Below, one piece after another: positions 50,711 to 59,734 of a DNA stretch of 64,000 nt; position 1 is the stretch's first letter; each line of letters starts with the position of its first letter. This DNA is from Acidobacteriaceae bacterium TAA 166 (GTDB lineage Bacteria; Acidobacteriota; Terriglobia; Terriglobales; Acidobacteriaceae): the NCBI GenBank assembly GCA_000421065.1, contig ATWD01000002.1, forward strand, positions 620,001 to 684,000. The letters are read 5' to 3'. The notes under the pieces were generated by a model. It was given only the letters and a program-made list of their open reading frames with translations. It searched no databases and was not told the origin of the DNA. The translations under genes were made by a program, and so were the position numbers.

Positions 50711-51934
50711 TTACTGCGCCTTCGGGGTCACGCGGAATACACCGCCTGTACGGGCGTCCTCGAGCATCCACAGAGCTCCGTCGGGTGCAACCTCGACGTC
50801 ACGAATCCGATGACCGACCTCCCAGCGTTCCGCAGGCTTGGCTCCGCCCTGGCCGTCGAAGGTGATGCGGAAGAGTGCCTTGCTGGCCATGCCGCTGATC
50901 AAGGCTGAGCCCTTCCATTCGGGAAACATCGCGCCGTTGTAGAAGATAAGGTTGCCGGGCGCGATGATCGGCGTCCAGTAGATGACCGGCTTGGTCAGGT
51001 CAGGCCGTGTATCCGGGCTGGGGATCGGCACGCCGTCGTAGTTGGTCGCATAGGAGGCCAGCGGCCAGCCGTAGTTCTTGCCCGGAACGATCAGGTTCAG
51101 CTCATCGCCGCCCTTCGGTCCATGCTCGACCTCCCACAGACGGCCGTCAGGAGCGAAGGCCAGACCATAAGGCGTGCGGTGTCCCGAGGTCCAGGTCTCC
51201 GCCTGCGTCAGGTTCGGTCCAGGGAAGGTGTAGGTCCTCACAACGGGAGCCGTCTTCGCGGCCTCTGTATTCTCCGGCGGATCGATTACGGGAACGCTGG
51301 CCGCGCCTTTCTTTCCCGCCATCGGATTACCCTTGGCCGGCTTGCCATCGAGCGTCAGGCGCAGGATCTTGCCCAGCGGCTGGTTTGGATCCTGGGCCGG
51401 CGTCATACGCTGGCGGTCGCCAACCGTCAGGTAGAGATAGCGACTATCGGGAGAGAAGGCGATCTGCGCGCCGAACTGTCCACCATTGCCGCGCTCCCCA
51501 TCACGCCAGATCACCTTGAGCCCCTCAAGACTCGCTAAGCCCTCGCCGATCTTCAGCTGGGCCTTGGCAAGCGCCAGGCTCGAGCCTCCATCACCCGGCT
51601 CCGAGTAGGTGAGATAGACGCTGTGATCCTTGGCGTAGTGCGGCGAGGTAAAGACGCCCAGCATGCCGCCCTGTCCCTTATAAAGAACGGCGGGCACATT
51701 ATCGACCTTCGTCTTCTCTCCCTTCTGCGTCATCAGCCACAGGCCGCCCACCTTCTCGGTGATCAGCATGCGCCCATCGGGCAGAAAGGCGATACGCCAG
51801 GGAAGATCGAGCGTCGTCACCTGAACCATGTTGAAAGGCACACTCGGCTCTGGCTTCTGCTCGCCCGCATTAATCTGCGCATTTGCCTGAGTCGCAGCCA
51901 GAGCCAGAAGCCCCGCGATCACTAACTGTTTCAT
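50711..51934 (-). CDS. PQQ-dependent sugar dehydrogenase (GSDH/Asd-type)
   Basis: Exported six-bladed propeller of the glucose/sorbosone dehydrogenase family (PF07995), 407 residues with signal peptide 1-18 (LVIAGLLALAATQANA). Landmarks are LPWRIAFLPDGRMLITEK, GGMLGVFTSPHY, YLTVGDRQ, GHRTPYGLAFAPDGRLWEVEHGPKGGDELN and the final HRIRDVEVAPDGALWMLED. It would oxidise an aldose or soluble sugar in the periplasm with PQQ. No PQQ synthesis genes are in the window. The ATG at 51934 has GAGGAAAAC upstream. Last gene of the 50-63 kb block. Confidence 0.9.
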   Translation of the reverse strand: MKQLVIAGLLALAATQANAQINAGEQKPEPSVPFNMVQVTTLDLPWRIAFLPDGRMLITEKVGGLWLMTQKGEKTKVDNVPAVLYKGQGGMLGVFTSPHYAKDHSVYLTYSEPGDGGSSLALAKAQLKIGEGLASLEGLKVIWRDGERGNGGQFGAQIAFSPDSRYLYLTVGDRQRMTPAQDPNQPLGKILRLTLDGKPAKGNPMAGKKGAASVPVIDPPENTEAAKTAPVVRTYTFPGPNLTQAETWTSGHRTPYGLAFAPDGRLWEVEHGPKGGDELNLIVPGKNYGWPLASYATNYDGVPIPSPDTRPDLTKPVIYWTPIIAPGNLIFYNGAMFPEWKGSALISGMASKALFRITFDGQGGAKPAERWEVGHRIRDVEVAPDGALWMLEDARTGGVFRVTPKAQ

Positions 51935-52315
51935 CCCGTTTTCCTCGATCCGTATGGTTGATTCAGCGTCAATAAGGCTTTTCACATCATCTCTTTCTCG
52001 ATGTGTCTCACTCTTCATGGATATCACATGCCTGGAAATCGAAGTCAAATTGTGCGCAAGCCGCAACGCCAGCCATGAAGACATTCTCTACAAATCTTGA
52101 TGTGACCCTTCCCTGCCGCCAACCCAATGGTCGAGCTGCCCACGCAGCACCAGAAGGGCGACGGTACCTTCGAGGACTCCACCAGGCCCATCAACCGCCA
52201 GAAGGGCAGCCTTCTGCGCCTTCCGTTGCAGTTCAACACTTGAGAGATCTTCACGCGCCAGAGAGGCTTTCGTCGTGAGAGAGGGCAGGTTCTGCCGCCA
52301 CAGTTTACCTGCCCA
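51935..52315. other. Upstream region of the PQQ sugar dehydrogenase
   Basis: 381 bp between the two PQQ enzyme genes. It contains one copy of the 15-bp TTGC...GCAA motif at 52052-52066. The part at 52085-52315 carries open frames on both strands without recognised similarity, and may be a gene remnant. Confidence 0.4.
52052..52066. promoter_or_regulatory. Locus motif copy 1 (GTGCGCAAGCCGCAA)
   Basis: Matches the motif before the TonB-dependent receptor at 12 of 15 positions. It lies 118 bp upstream of the sugar dehydrogenase start. Confidence 0.45.
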
Positions 52316-54544
52316 TCAACGCTTCGCCTCGGGCAGCGCGAAGACAACGAACTGGTTGTGAACCGATGCGGGGGATTTCGATTCGCCCACGGTTTGCGTA
52401 CCAGGCTTGGACTTAGGACGAGATGTTCCGCTCGCTGCAGGAACCACCACATACTCGCGTCCATGGACCGCATAAGCAGCCGGCACCCCAACCGCCTTCT
52501 CCGGAAGATCTCCCTCCCACAGAACTTTGCCCGTATCGGCCTCGACGGCCATCAACTTCTTCAGACGGTCCTCGGGAACGAAGAGAAGACCGCTGCCGGT
52601 AACGACGATTCCGACCTTGTTGGTGTCGCCGGTACCGGTCTTGATGCCCTTGATGGGGTACTCCGGATCGCTATCGACCGGGATCTGCCATATCTGCGCT
52701 CCGGTGTTCATGTCATAGGCGGTCAGCACCGACCACGGCGGACGCATCACGCCATCGCCCCTCTTGTCGTACCAGTAGCCGTAGTCGGTTCGCCAGCGCG
52801 GCTCCCCCTCGGCCAGCCCCTTCATCTGCCTGCGCGGAGGAGCATCGCTCGGAGTGAAGCCGTTGTTCACGTACGTCAGAAGATCGGTCATCGATTGACC
52901 CGCGATGTTAGGAAAACCCGGCATCGGAGCCTTGCCCGCATGGATGAAATCGACCAGCTCCTCGTTGGTCAAACGTCCGCTGACGCCGATCAGGGATGGA
53001 AAGGTCGGAGGATGGCCGGCACGGTCGGCACCGTGGCAGGAGGCGCAGTTCTTCTGATAGAGGGAACGCCCTCGCTCCATGGGATTATTCCCTGCCCCGA
53101 ACTGCGGCGTCGATTTGGCCAGTTGGAGGACGGCGGGAATATCGACACCGGCCACATAGACTCGACCACGTACGGGATCGGCAGCCGTGGTCCCGAAGTT
53201 GGCTCCTCCGTTCGACCCTGGGGCTTCGAGTGTGGGCTTGGTCGAAGGAGGCGTGAAGATACCCTCCCAGCGCAGCGTGCGGAAGCGCGCCTGGATCTCG
53301 GAGCGCTCGGGCTCAGGGATGGCAGGATCGATATCCTCGACGGTGAAGCTCTGACGCACGAAGGGCTTCAGTACTGTCGGAAAAGGTTGCGTAGGCGAGA
53401 GCTGCTCTCCCTCCATGTGCTCTCCCTGCGGAACCGGGCGCTCTTCGATCGGAAACAGAGGCTTGCCGCTGACGCGGTCGAAGGCGTAGAGAAAGCCGGT
53501 CTTTCCCGCGATGGCCACGGCATCGACGCTCTTGCCCCTGCTCTTCGCCGTGAACAGGACGGGGGTCGAAGCCAGATCATAGTCCCAAACATCGTGGTGA
53601 ACATCCTGGAAGTGCCAGAGGAGCTTGCCGGTGCGGATGTCGATGGCGAGAAGACAGTCGCCGTAGAGATTGTCGCCGGGCCGGTCGACGCCCCAGAAGT
53701 CGTAGGTGGAGGCGCCGGTTCCGGCGTAGAAAATTCCCCGGCTCTCATCCACCGAGGTTCCGGTCCACGTATTTGCTCCACCGTGGAAGGCGCGTGGATT
53801 GGGTCCCCACGTCTTGGCAGTGGGCTCATCGGGCGTCGGAATGGTGTGGAACTGCCAGACCAGCTTGCCGGTATTCAGATCGAAGGCGCGCAGGTCGCCG
53901 ACAGCCGATCCATACTCTTCTCCCGGAGCAGAGCCGACCAGGAGGGTATCGTGCCAGACGCGCGGCGGAGAGACCGTCTGAACGTTGAAGACCGTCTCGG
54001 GATCGCGCTCGAGACCAACCTTGAGATCTATGTCGTAGTCCGGAACCAGCTTGCCGGTGGCCGCGTCGATCTGGCGAATGTGATTGGCTCGATAGAAGAC
54101 GATGCGGCGCTTGCTGTGATCCGTGCTCTCCCAGAAGGCGAGGCCGCGCTGGCGGGCGGTGACCATCTTGGGCTCGGAGATCCAGATCTCCTTGCCAGTC
54201 GCGGCGTCCAGCGCGGCGATCGAGCCGTCCCTTCCGCTCAGGTACATGATGCCGTCCAGGATGATGGGATTGTCGATCGAGACCGACTCTCCGATATCGT
54301 AGGTCCAGGCGACCTTGAGATCCTTCACGTTGCTCTTATTGATCTGGGTGAGCGGCGTATAGTGGGTCGCGCCCTGGGTCGCCTCGTAGGTGGCCCAGTC
54401 CACATTGGCGGGCTCTTTCCCGGACTCCTTGCCAAGTGCGGCCCTGACCAGGAAGAGACCGGCTGCCGTCGAGAGAACAGCCAGGACAGACCACGTAAGA
54501 ACGTGACGAAGAGTGAGGTTGCCGAACATCCTTGTTTTCATCAA
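52316..54544 (-). CDS. Quinohemoprotein PQQ-dependent dehydrogenase
   Basis: A 742-residue periplasmic, membrane-anchored (helix about 13-35) eight-bladed quinoprotein. Blades carry W-motif repeats such as AALDAATGKEIW and AFDLNTGKLVWQF. The active-site region DVHHDVWDYDLASTP (about 314-328) and AGKTGFLYAFDR (about 346-357) resemble membrane glucose dehydrogenase. A cytochrome c domain with CASCH at 500-504 and likely axial Met in APMPGF (539-544) is inserted before the last blades rather than at the C-terminus. Electrons would pass from PQQ to heme and the respiratory chain. The substrate is probably a sugar or alcohol. Confidence 0.92.
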   Translation of the reverse strand: MMKTRMFGNLTLRHVLTWSVLAVLSTAAGLFLVRAALGKESGKEPANVDWATYEATQGATHYTPLTQINKSNVKDLKVAWTYDIGESVSIDNPIILDGIMYLSGRDGSIAALDAATGKEIWISEPKMVTARQRGLAFWESTDHSKRRIVFYRANHIRQIDAATGKLVPDYDIDLKVGLERDPETVFNVQTVSPPRVWHDTLLVGSAPGEEYGSAVGDLRAFDLNTGKLVWQFHTIPTPDEPTAKTWGPNPRAFHGGANTWTGTSVDESRGIFYAGTGASTYDFWGVDRPGDNLYGDCLLAIDIRTGKLLWHFQDVHHDVWDYDLASTPVLFTAKSRGKSVDAVAIAGKTGFLYAFDRVSGKPLFPIEERPVPQGEHMEGEQLSPTQPFPTVLKPFVRQSFTVEDIDPAIPEPERSEIQARFRTLRWEGIFTPPSTKPTLEAPGSNGGANFGTTAADPVRGRVYVAGVDIPAVLQLAKSTPQFGAGNNPMERGRSLYQKNCASCHGADRAGHPPTFPSLIGVSGRLTNEELVDFIHAGKAPMPGFPNIAGQSMTDLLTYVNNGFTPSDAPPRRQMKGLAEGEPRWRTDYGYWYDKRGDGVMRPPWSVLTAYDMNTGAQIWQIPVDSDPEYPIKGIKTGTGDTNKVGIVVTGSGLLFVPEDRLKKLMAVEADTGKVLWEGDLPEKAVGVPAAYAVHGREYVVVPAASGTSRPKSKPGTQTVGESKSPASVHNQFVVFALPEAKR

Positions 54545-54602
54545 AGGCCTTAACGTTATGGTGAGGCCGGCTTAGTCCGCCTCCTCAACTGGAACAATTT
54601 GA

Positions 54603-54632
54603 CGTAGCACCGGATGGTCTTCCGATGCTACG
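54603..54632 (-). terminator. Hairpin between receptor and PQQ dehydrogenase genes
   Basis: A 12-bp stem with one mismatch, CGTAGCACCGGA/TTCCGATGCTACG, in the 103-bp gap. The T tract on the gene strand is weak, so it may partly attenuate read-through or protect the receptor mRNA rather than stop transcription. Confidence 0.5.
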
Positions 54633-54647
54633 CCGCTGTGCTTTCGT

Positions 54648-57600
54648 CTAGAAGATGAAGCGACCGTGCAGTTGGATCTGGCGAGGATCGAAGCTGTTCA
54701 CGTTCAGGGTTCCATAGGTGCTGCTGTTGCCGAGGCCCGGGATGAGGCCGCCGGAGGGATTGTTGGTGAGGTTGGTCGCTCCTAGGCTCCCGGTGTTGCT
54801 GTTCGAAGAGTTGTTGAACTGGGCGTTGTTGAGCAGGTTGGTAGCCTCGCCCGAGATCTCGATCCGGTAGCGCTCGCGGATCGGGAAGGCGCGGCGAAGG
54901 CTTAGGTCGACGTTGCCGCGCCCCGGTCCGCGCAGGTCGCCGCTGGTCTGGGCGTGATTGCCGATCCAATAGATGTCAGGAACGGTGCTTCCGTTGGGAG
55001 TGGTGATGACGCGTCCCGAGAAGGCGCAGGCATTGTACTTCAATAGCTGATACTTGCCAGGGGTGACTGTCTTTCCGCAGGGCAGCGTGACGGTCGTATT
55101 GCCGTCGTAGCGCTTCTGCAGGGCATGAGGCACCTGGATGTTCTGGTCGGGAACGCGATCGATGCGTGAGGTCAGGGCTCCGTTGCTGCCCATGCCTGCC
55201 ACAATAGGCATGCCGCTCTGCAGGCTGATGACCGAGCCTAAGCTCCAGTCCCCCAGAAGGACGCGGGCAATGGAGTTGTTCAGAGCATACTTGCCGTTCT
55301 TGCCGAACTGCGAGTTATAGACGACGGTTGCGACGAAGCGGTGCGGGGCATCGGCCAGACCGTAGTTGCGGTTCAGGCTGTTATGAATGAGATCCGGGGT
55401 TCCGACGGTGCCGCCGGAGTTGACGCCCTGGCCGTCTTCCGTGGGCGTGGTGACGTAGTCCAGCTCCTTGCTCCAGGTATAGTTGGCCTGGATATTGAAG
55501 CCGGAGGCGAAGGCGTGCGATATGCGCGCCTGCAGCGAGTGATAGTCAGCGTAGCCTCTGGAACCATCGAGGCTCGCTCCCCACAGCAAGGGATAAGGCA
55601 TATTCGGAATCTGCTGCTGGATGGTACGGGCCGACAGGCCCCCCTGGAAAGGAACCAGCTGGGTCCCCGTCTGATAGGGGTTGGGAACCTGAGCCGTGGA
55701 CGGATCGCTGGTGCCGTTGTTGGCGACATACTGCGCGTGCCAGTTCGCGAGAAGCCCTTGATCGATGGTCTGGAGACTCTGAAAAGGCTGGCTGCGAGTG
55801 GTGAGATTGTTCGAGAAGGATCCGCTCCAACCAATCGACATAATCCACTGGGAGTTCTTGCCGAAGGATTGCTCGACGAAGAGATTGCCCTGCTTGGCGA
55901 CCTGGTTCTTCAGGTGGCGGTCGAAGTAGGTGGTCGCGGTTCCATAGATCTGCGGCGCGGACTGGTTGGCCCCCACGGCGGCGACCAGGGGGGCCGGATC
56001 GTTGAGCCGGGTGACGGGAACACCGCTAGGATTGGTTCCATAAGGCAGCGCCTGGTTGCCAGCAGCGAACGGGGCCCCCCCGTAGTCGTTCGAGCTCGAG
56101 AAGTATCCGCTGTTGCTGGGCAGGTAGGTGATGCCGAAGCCTCCACGGACTACGGTTCCCTCATAGGGCTGGAAGGCGAAGCCGACTCGGGGCTGGAAGT
56201 CGTGCCACTCGGTATCCCAAAGGCCGCGGCTATATCCGTTTATGCCTGGGAAGGCGAAGACGCCCTTGGATCCGAAGGGATTGTCCTTGGTCAGGTCGAT
56301 GGCGCTCATGCGGTTATAGCGCTCGGTGAGCCCGGGCTGCACATCCCAGCGCAGACCCAGGTTAATCGTAAGGTTCTGCCGTGCCTTCCAGTCGTTCTGG
56401 GAGTAGACGGCGAAGTACTTCGCTGTATAGGCGGGCTTGAGGTTGGCTCCGGGACGGACGAACCAGACGCCCTGCCCCAGAAGCATGGTCGCGGCGTTGA
56501 TGCCGGCCTGCGCGGGAGAGCTGTTGTTGGGAGCGGCACCTCCAGAGGCTGTGACGTATTGGAAGGAGTAGTTGCCGCCGGGATCGGCCGCGCAGCATCC
56601 GCCGATGTTGGCCGAGCCCTCCTCGAAGTCGGTGTAGTTGGCGAGCATCACGCGATACTCGGAGCCCGCCTTGTAGGTCCAGTTTCCCGAGACCTTGGTG
56701 ATGCTGCCGTTGACGGCGTGCGCAATCTGGCTCTCGCGCTTGTTCGTGAACTGACCGCCCGAGAGGGCGGACCAGTTGCTGCCGCCGCCGGTACCTCCGG
56801 TGAAGCCGTTGGGATTGACGACAGGCGCCGAACCCGCGACTGCGAACAGTGCCTGGGTGGCCGGAGCGATGCCGAAGTCGCTGTACTGCGTAAAGCCGGA
56901 CTGATTGCCGGCCAGATTGTAGGTGCTGATGCGGGTTACGCCGTAACGCACATCGACGAAGAGCGTCGGGCGCACGGTGATGGTATCGCCGATCTGCGCA
57001 TAGTAGTTGTTGTCCTGAGTTACGGTGGGAGCGTCGTTGAAGGGCGCCTTGCCGAAGGGGCGAGGCTGGGTGATCTTGCCGAAGTCGTAGCCTCCGCTGC
57101 TGTAGAAGGACTGCGAGCCCAGCTTATAGTCCAGACGCGTGTTGAGAACCTGACGACGCACCGTATTGACCACATTCGAGGTGTAGTTGTTGGTGTTGTA
57201 GACATCGTCGGGAGTGCGGTTGGGAAGCGGATAGTAGCTGTACATCAACAGCGCCGCCGGGTTGGGGTTAAGAATGGTGGCATTCGGAATCACGGCTCGC
57301 TGATAGAGATTGTCACTGATCTTGGTGACGTTGTAAGGATCGAAGATCTGCGCCGGCACAGGCTGCCCGTTCGCTCCCTGGATGTAGGTCTGGCTGAAGT
57401 TGCCGACCCGCTCGAGCGCGGTGGGAACGGTCTGGAGATTGGTCTGGCCCTGGTTGAAGCTGAGATAGTGAAAGCTCGAGGAGAAGAAGAGCTTGTCGCG
57501 GGCGATGGGACCGGAGAGCGCTCCTCCGTAGTCGTTGACCTTGAAGGCGGGACGGCGAATGCCCTGCATCTTGTTGCCGGCGGAGTTCGCATTCAACGCC

Positions 57601-58415
57601 TCGTTGCGGATCATGTACGAGGCCTGGCCATGAAACTGGTTTCCGCCGGACTTGGTATTGATGGCCATCACCGACATGCCTCGGCCGTAGTCCGCCGTGA
57701 AGTTGTTGCTTACGACGCGAACCTCCTGGATGCCTTCCTGGTTGGGGATGATGGCGGCCTCGTTGAAGCCGTTGCCGGTGATGGGAAGGCCATCGAGCTG
57801 AATGTCGTTCTCAAAGGCGCGGCCGCCGTTGACTCCAATGGAGGAGTACTGCGCGCGACCCGCGACGCCGATGCCGAAGGAGTTCAGCGATTGGGAGCTT
57901 GACGTCTCGCTGCGCGGCTGCACACCGTTCTGGAGCGTAGCGTAGTAAAGCGGATTCTGTGTAATGTTGGGAATGGCATCGATGACCTGTGCGCCGATGG
58001 CCGCCGTGATGGTGCTGCTCTCGGTCTGCAGTTGCTGGGCAGAGGACTGCACGTCAACCTGCTGGGTCGCAGTGCCGACAGAAAGGGTTCCATCGACCTT
58101 GGCGATCTCCGAAGCGTTCACACGGACACCGGTTGCCGAGTACTTCTGGAATCCATCCTTGATGACCGTGACGGTGTAGGTACCCGCGGCGAGATAAGGA
58201 ATGGTGAACTGCCCGGTCTGGGTCGTCTTCGAAGTCGACTGCACGTTGGTCGACTCGTCCCGGGCCACAACGTCGGCGTCCACGACTACCGCTCCGGTCG
58301 AGTCCGTGACTGTGCCGGTGATCGTGGCCGAGCGCACCTGGGCTTGCATCGAGGCCGCAAACGAAGCCAGGAAAAGAAGCAGCCCCGTAATAAACTTTTG
58401 CTGATTGAATCTCAT
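54648..58415 (-). CDS. TonB-dependent receptor with carboxypeptidase-regulatory-like N-domain
   Basis: Large outer membrane receptor (1255 residues) of the acidobacterial Oar/SusC-like type. It has a signal peptide to about residue 26, a CarboxypepD_reg-like domain at about 28-110 (ATITGTVTDSTGAVVVDADVVARDES...GTYTVTVIKDGFQKY), then a plug from about 120 (IGAQVIDAIPNITQNPL...GGRAFENDIQLDGLPI) and a beta barrel to the terminal strand IQLHGRFIF, which ends in Phe. The ATG at 58415 has GGAGGA 6 bases upstream; a GTG two codons earlier is possible. It probably imports an oligosaccharide or glycoside for the enzymes encoded around it. Confidence 0.94.
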   Translation of the reverse strand: MRFNQQKFITGLLLFLASFAASMQAQVRSATITGTVTDSTGAVVVDADVVARDESTNVQSTSKTTQTGQFTIPYLAAGTYTVTVIKDGFQKYSATGVRVNASEIAKVDGTLSVGTATQQVDVQSSAQQLQTESSTITAAIGAQVIDAIPNITQNPLYYATLQNGVQPRSETSSSQSLNSFGIGVAGRAQYSSIGVNGGRAFENDIQLDGLPITGNGFNEAAIIPNQEGIQEVRVVSNNFTADYGRGMSVMAINTKSGGNQFHGQASYMIRNEALNANSAGNKMQGIRRPAFKVNDYGGALSGPIARDKLFFSSSFHYLSFNQGQTNLQTVPTALERVGNFSQTYIQGANGQPVPAQIFDPYNVTKISDNLYQRAVIPNATILNPNPAALLMYSYYPLPNRTPDDVYNTNNYTSNVVNTVRRQVLNTRLDYKLGSQSFYSSGGYDFGKITQPRPFGKAPFNDAPTVTQDNNYYAQIGDTITVRPTLFVDVRYGVTRISTYNLAGNQSGFTQYSDFGIAPATQALFAVAGSAPVVNPNGFTGGTGGGSNWSALSGGQFTNKRESQIAHAVNGSITKVSGNWTYKAGSEYRVMLANYTDFEEGSANIGGCCAADPGGNYSFQYVTASGGAAPNNSSPAQAGINAATMLLGQGVWFVRPGANLKPAYTAKYFAVYSQNDWKARQNLTINLGLRWDVQPGLTERYNRMSAIDLTKDNPFGSKGVFAFPGINGYSRGLWDTEWHDFQPRVGFAFQPYEGTVVRGGFGITYLPSNSGYFSSSNDYGGAPFAAGNQALPYGTNPSGVPVTRLNDPAPLVAAVGANQSAPQIYGTATTYFDRHLKNQVAKQGNLFVEQSFGKNSQWIMSIGWSGSFSNNLTTRSQPFQSLQTIDQGLLANWHAQYVANNGTSDPSTAQVPNPYQTGTQLVPFQGGLSARTIQQQIPNMPYPLLWGASLDGSRGYADYHSLQARISHAFASGFNIQANYTWSKELDYVTTPTEDGQGVNSGGTVGTPDLIHNSLNRNYGLADAPHRFVATVVYNSQFGKNGKYALNNSIARVLLGDWSLGSVISLQSGMPIVAGMGSNGALTSRIDRVPDQNIQVPHALQKRYDGNTTVTLPCGKTVTPGKYQLLKYNACAFSGRVITTPNGSTVPDIYWIGNHAQTSGDLRGPGRGNVDLSLRRAFPIRERYRIEISGEATNLLNNAQFNNSSNSNTGSLGATNLTNNPSGGLIPGLGNSSTYGTLNVNSFDPRQIQLHGRFIF

Positions 58416-58468
58416 TTTCACTCCTCCTCGACACCAAGAAGCTTGTCACAATTGCCGCTTGGGGTTCA

Positions 58469-58483
58469 TTGCGCAATACGCAA
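58469..58483. promoter_or_regulatory. Locus motif copy 2 (TTGCGCAATACGCAA)
   Basis: Contains the perfect palindrome ATTGCGCAAT (58468-58477) and is followed by a second TTGC-AAA-GCAA-like site (58484-58494). About 54-68 bp upstream of the receptor start, an operator-like position. Confidence 0.55.
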
Positions 58484-58629
58484 TTTGCTTTGCAAGATTA
58501 GCCGAACGAATCCTAGCAACCGATAGAGAGCATCGTCAACTAATTGTTTTTCGTTTTTTTAGCATGATCTAAGAGGCCAAGGATGGTTCGACCTCTTCCG
58601 CGAAGACGCCGTCCCCGGTTCCGACCGCG

Positions 58630-59703
58630 TTACGGCTGCAGACCGAGACAATGTTCGAAAAAATCGGCAATGCGTTGATTGGCCTCTTTGGTTTCCGGGA
58701 GCCCGGCCTCATACCAGAAGCCATGATTGAGCGCCTCGAAGACGAGCAGCTGGGCATCGACGCCGGCACGTAGAAAGGCACGATGCAGCACGGTCGTCGA
58801 GCTCAACATCATGTCACGCGTGCTCGAAATAAACAGCGTCGGAGGCAGGCCTCGGAGATCGGCGTAGAGCGGAGATAGGATGGGGTCGCGAGGGTTGGCC
58901 GCTCCCACATATTCGGCGAGAAACTGCCGCTGCGGGCTCGGCGGGGCCAGCCGCCCCGCGACGCCCGTCACCGTATAGACGGCCTGGGTGTCGCCATACG
59001 AGGAGAAATCGCCTGTCGTCGAGAAGAGACCGAGACCCGCGGGGAGAGGAAGTCCGACCGCTTTGAGCTTGACCGCCAGCTCGCCGGTGAGGATCGCGCC
59101 TGCCGATGCGCCGTAGACGATGATGTGTTCGGGACGGTATGACTTCAGCAATTCGCGATAGACGGCGACTGCATCGTCGACCGCATCGGGAAAGGGATGC
59201 TCGGGAGCGAGGCGGTAGAGCACGGCGACGACCTTCACGCGAGTCAGCCCGGTGATCGGGATCGACTCGGTGAGCGAGCCGGAATCCGTGGTGAACCCTC
59301 CGCCATGGAGGTTGATAAGGAGCCGATCGGCACGGTCCACGGGGATGCCAGAGGCCGGGGTAAGGATGCGAACGGGAACTCCAGCGATGGTCGATTGCTC
59401 GATCTTCGACGGGTAGATGGCGAGGTAGGCCTGGGAGTCGGTGTGGTGATAGGCATCGGTGCGGGTGCGTTTTGCCTCAAGGGTCTCCCCGATGGGAAGA
59501 TCGTTGACGGGCTTGGCGAGCGACCTTCGAGCCTCGGGACTAATAGTACCTGGAACGGGAACGACGCGGGTCAGATGCGCCGTGCCATCGGGATCGACGA
59601 CGCTTCGGTCCTCAGCCGCAGGGGTATCGGAGGATTGTGCTACGGCCCCCAGCCCGCCCAGAGAGAGAACACAGACAAGACACAAGGAGAGAAACTGAAA
59701 CAT
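58630..59703 (-). CDS. Secreted alpha/beta hydrolase (HSL-type esterase)
   Basis: A 357-residue exported esterase with signal peptide 1-22. The hormone-sensitive-lipase group is shown by the oxyanion motif HGGGF (about 134), the nucleophile elbow GASAG (about 197), the acid in STRDMML and the His in NHGFWYEAG. It would remove acyl groups from a small ester. It follows the type B carboxylesterase gene by 31 bp and so is the third gene of an operon starting at 63.4 kb. Confidence 0.9.
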   Translation of the reverse strand: MFQFLSLCLVCVLSLGGLGAVAQSSDTPAAEDRSVVDPDGTAHLTRVVPVPGTISPEARRSLAKPVNDLPIGETLEAKRTRTDAYHHTDSQAYLAIYPSKIEQSTIAGVPVRILTPASGIPVDRADRLLINLHGGGFTTDSGSLTESIPITGLTRVKVVAVLYRLAPEHPFPDAVDDAVAVYRELLKSYRPEHIIVYGASAGAILTGELAVKLKAVGLPLPAGLGLFSTTGDFSSYGDTQAVYTVTGVAGRLAPPSPQRQFLAEYVGAANPRDPILSPLYADLRGLPPTLFISSTRDMMLSSTTVLHRAFLRAGVDAQLLVFEALNHGFWYEAGLPETKEANQRIADFFEHCLGLQP

Positions 59704-59734
59704 GGAAGCTCCTTTCGAGAGAGACCGAGCGGCC

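Noticed and set aside
52358..54553. 731-codon open frame antisense to the PQQ dehydrogenase gene
   Set aside because: Mirror of a well-supported gene with heme and propeller motifs; no independent coding signal.
55341..57902. 853-codon open frame antisense to the TonB-dependent receptor gene
   Set aside because: It arises from the strong codon bias of the receptor gene; its translation is low-complexity (Gly/Val/Arg-rich), has no ribosome binding site and no family motif.
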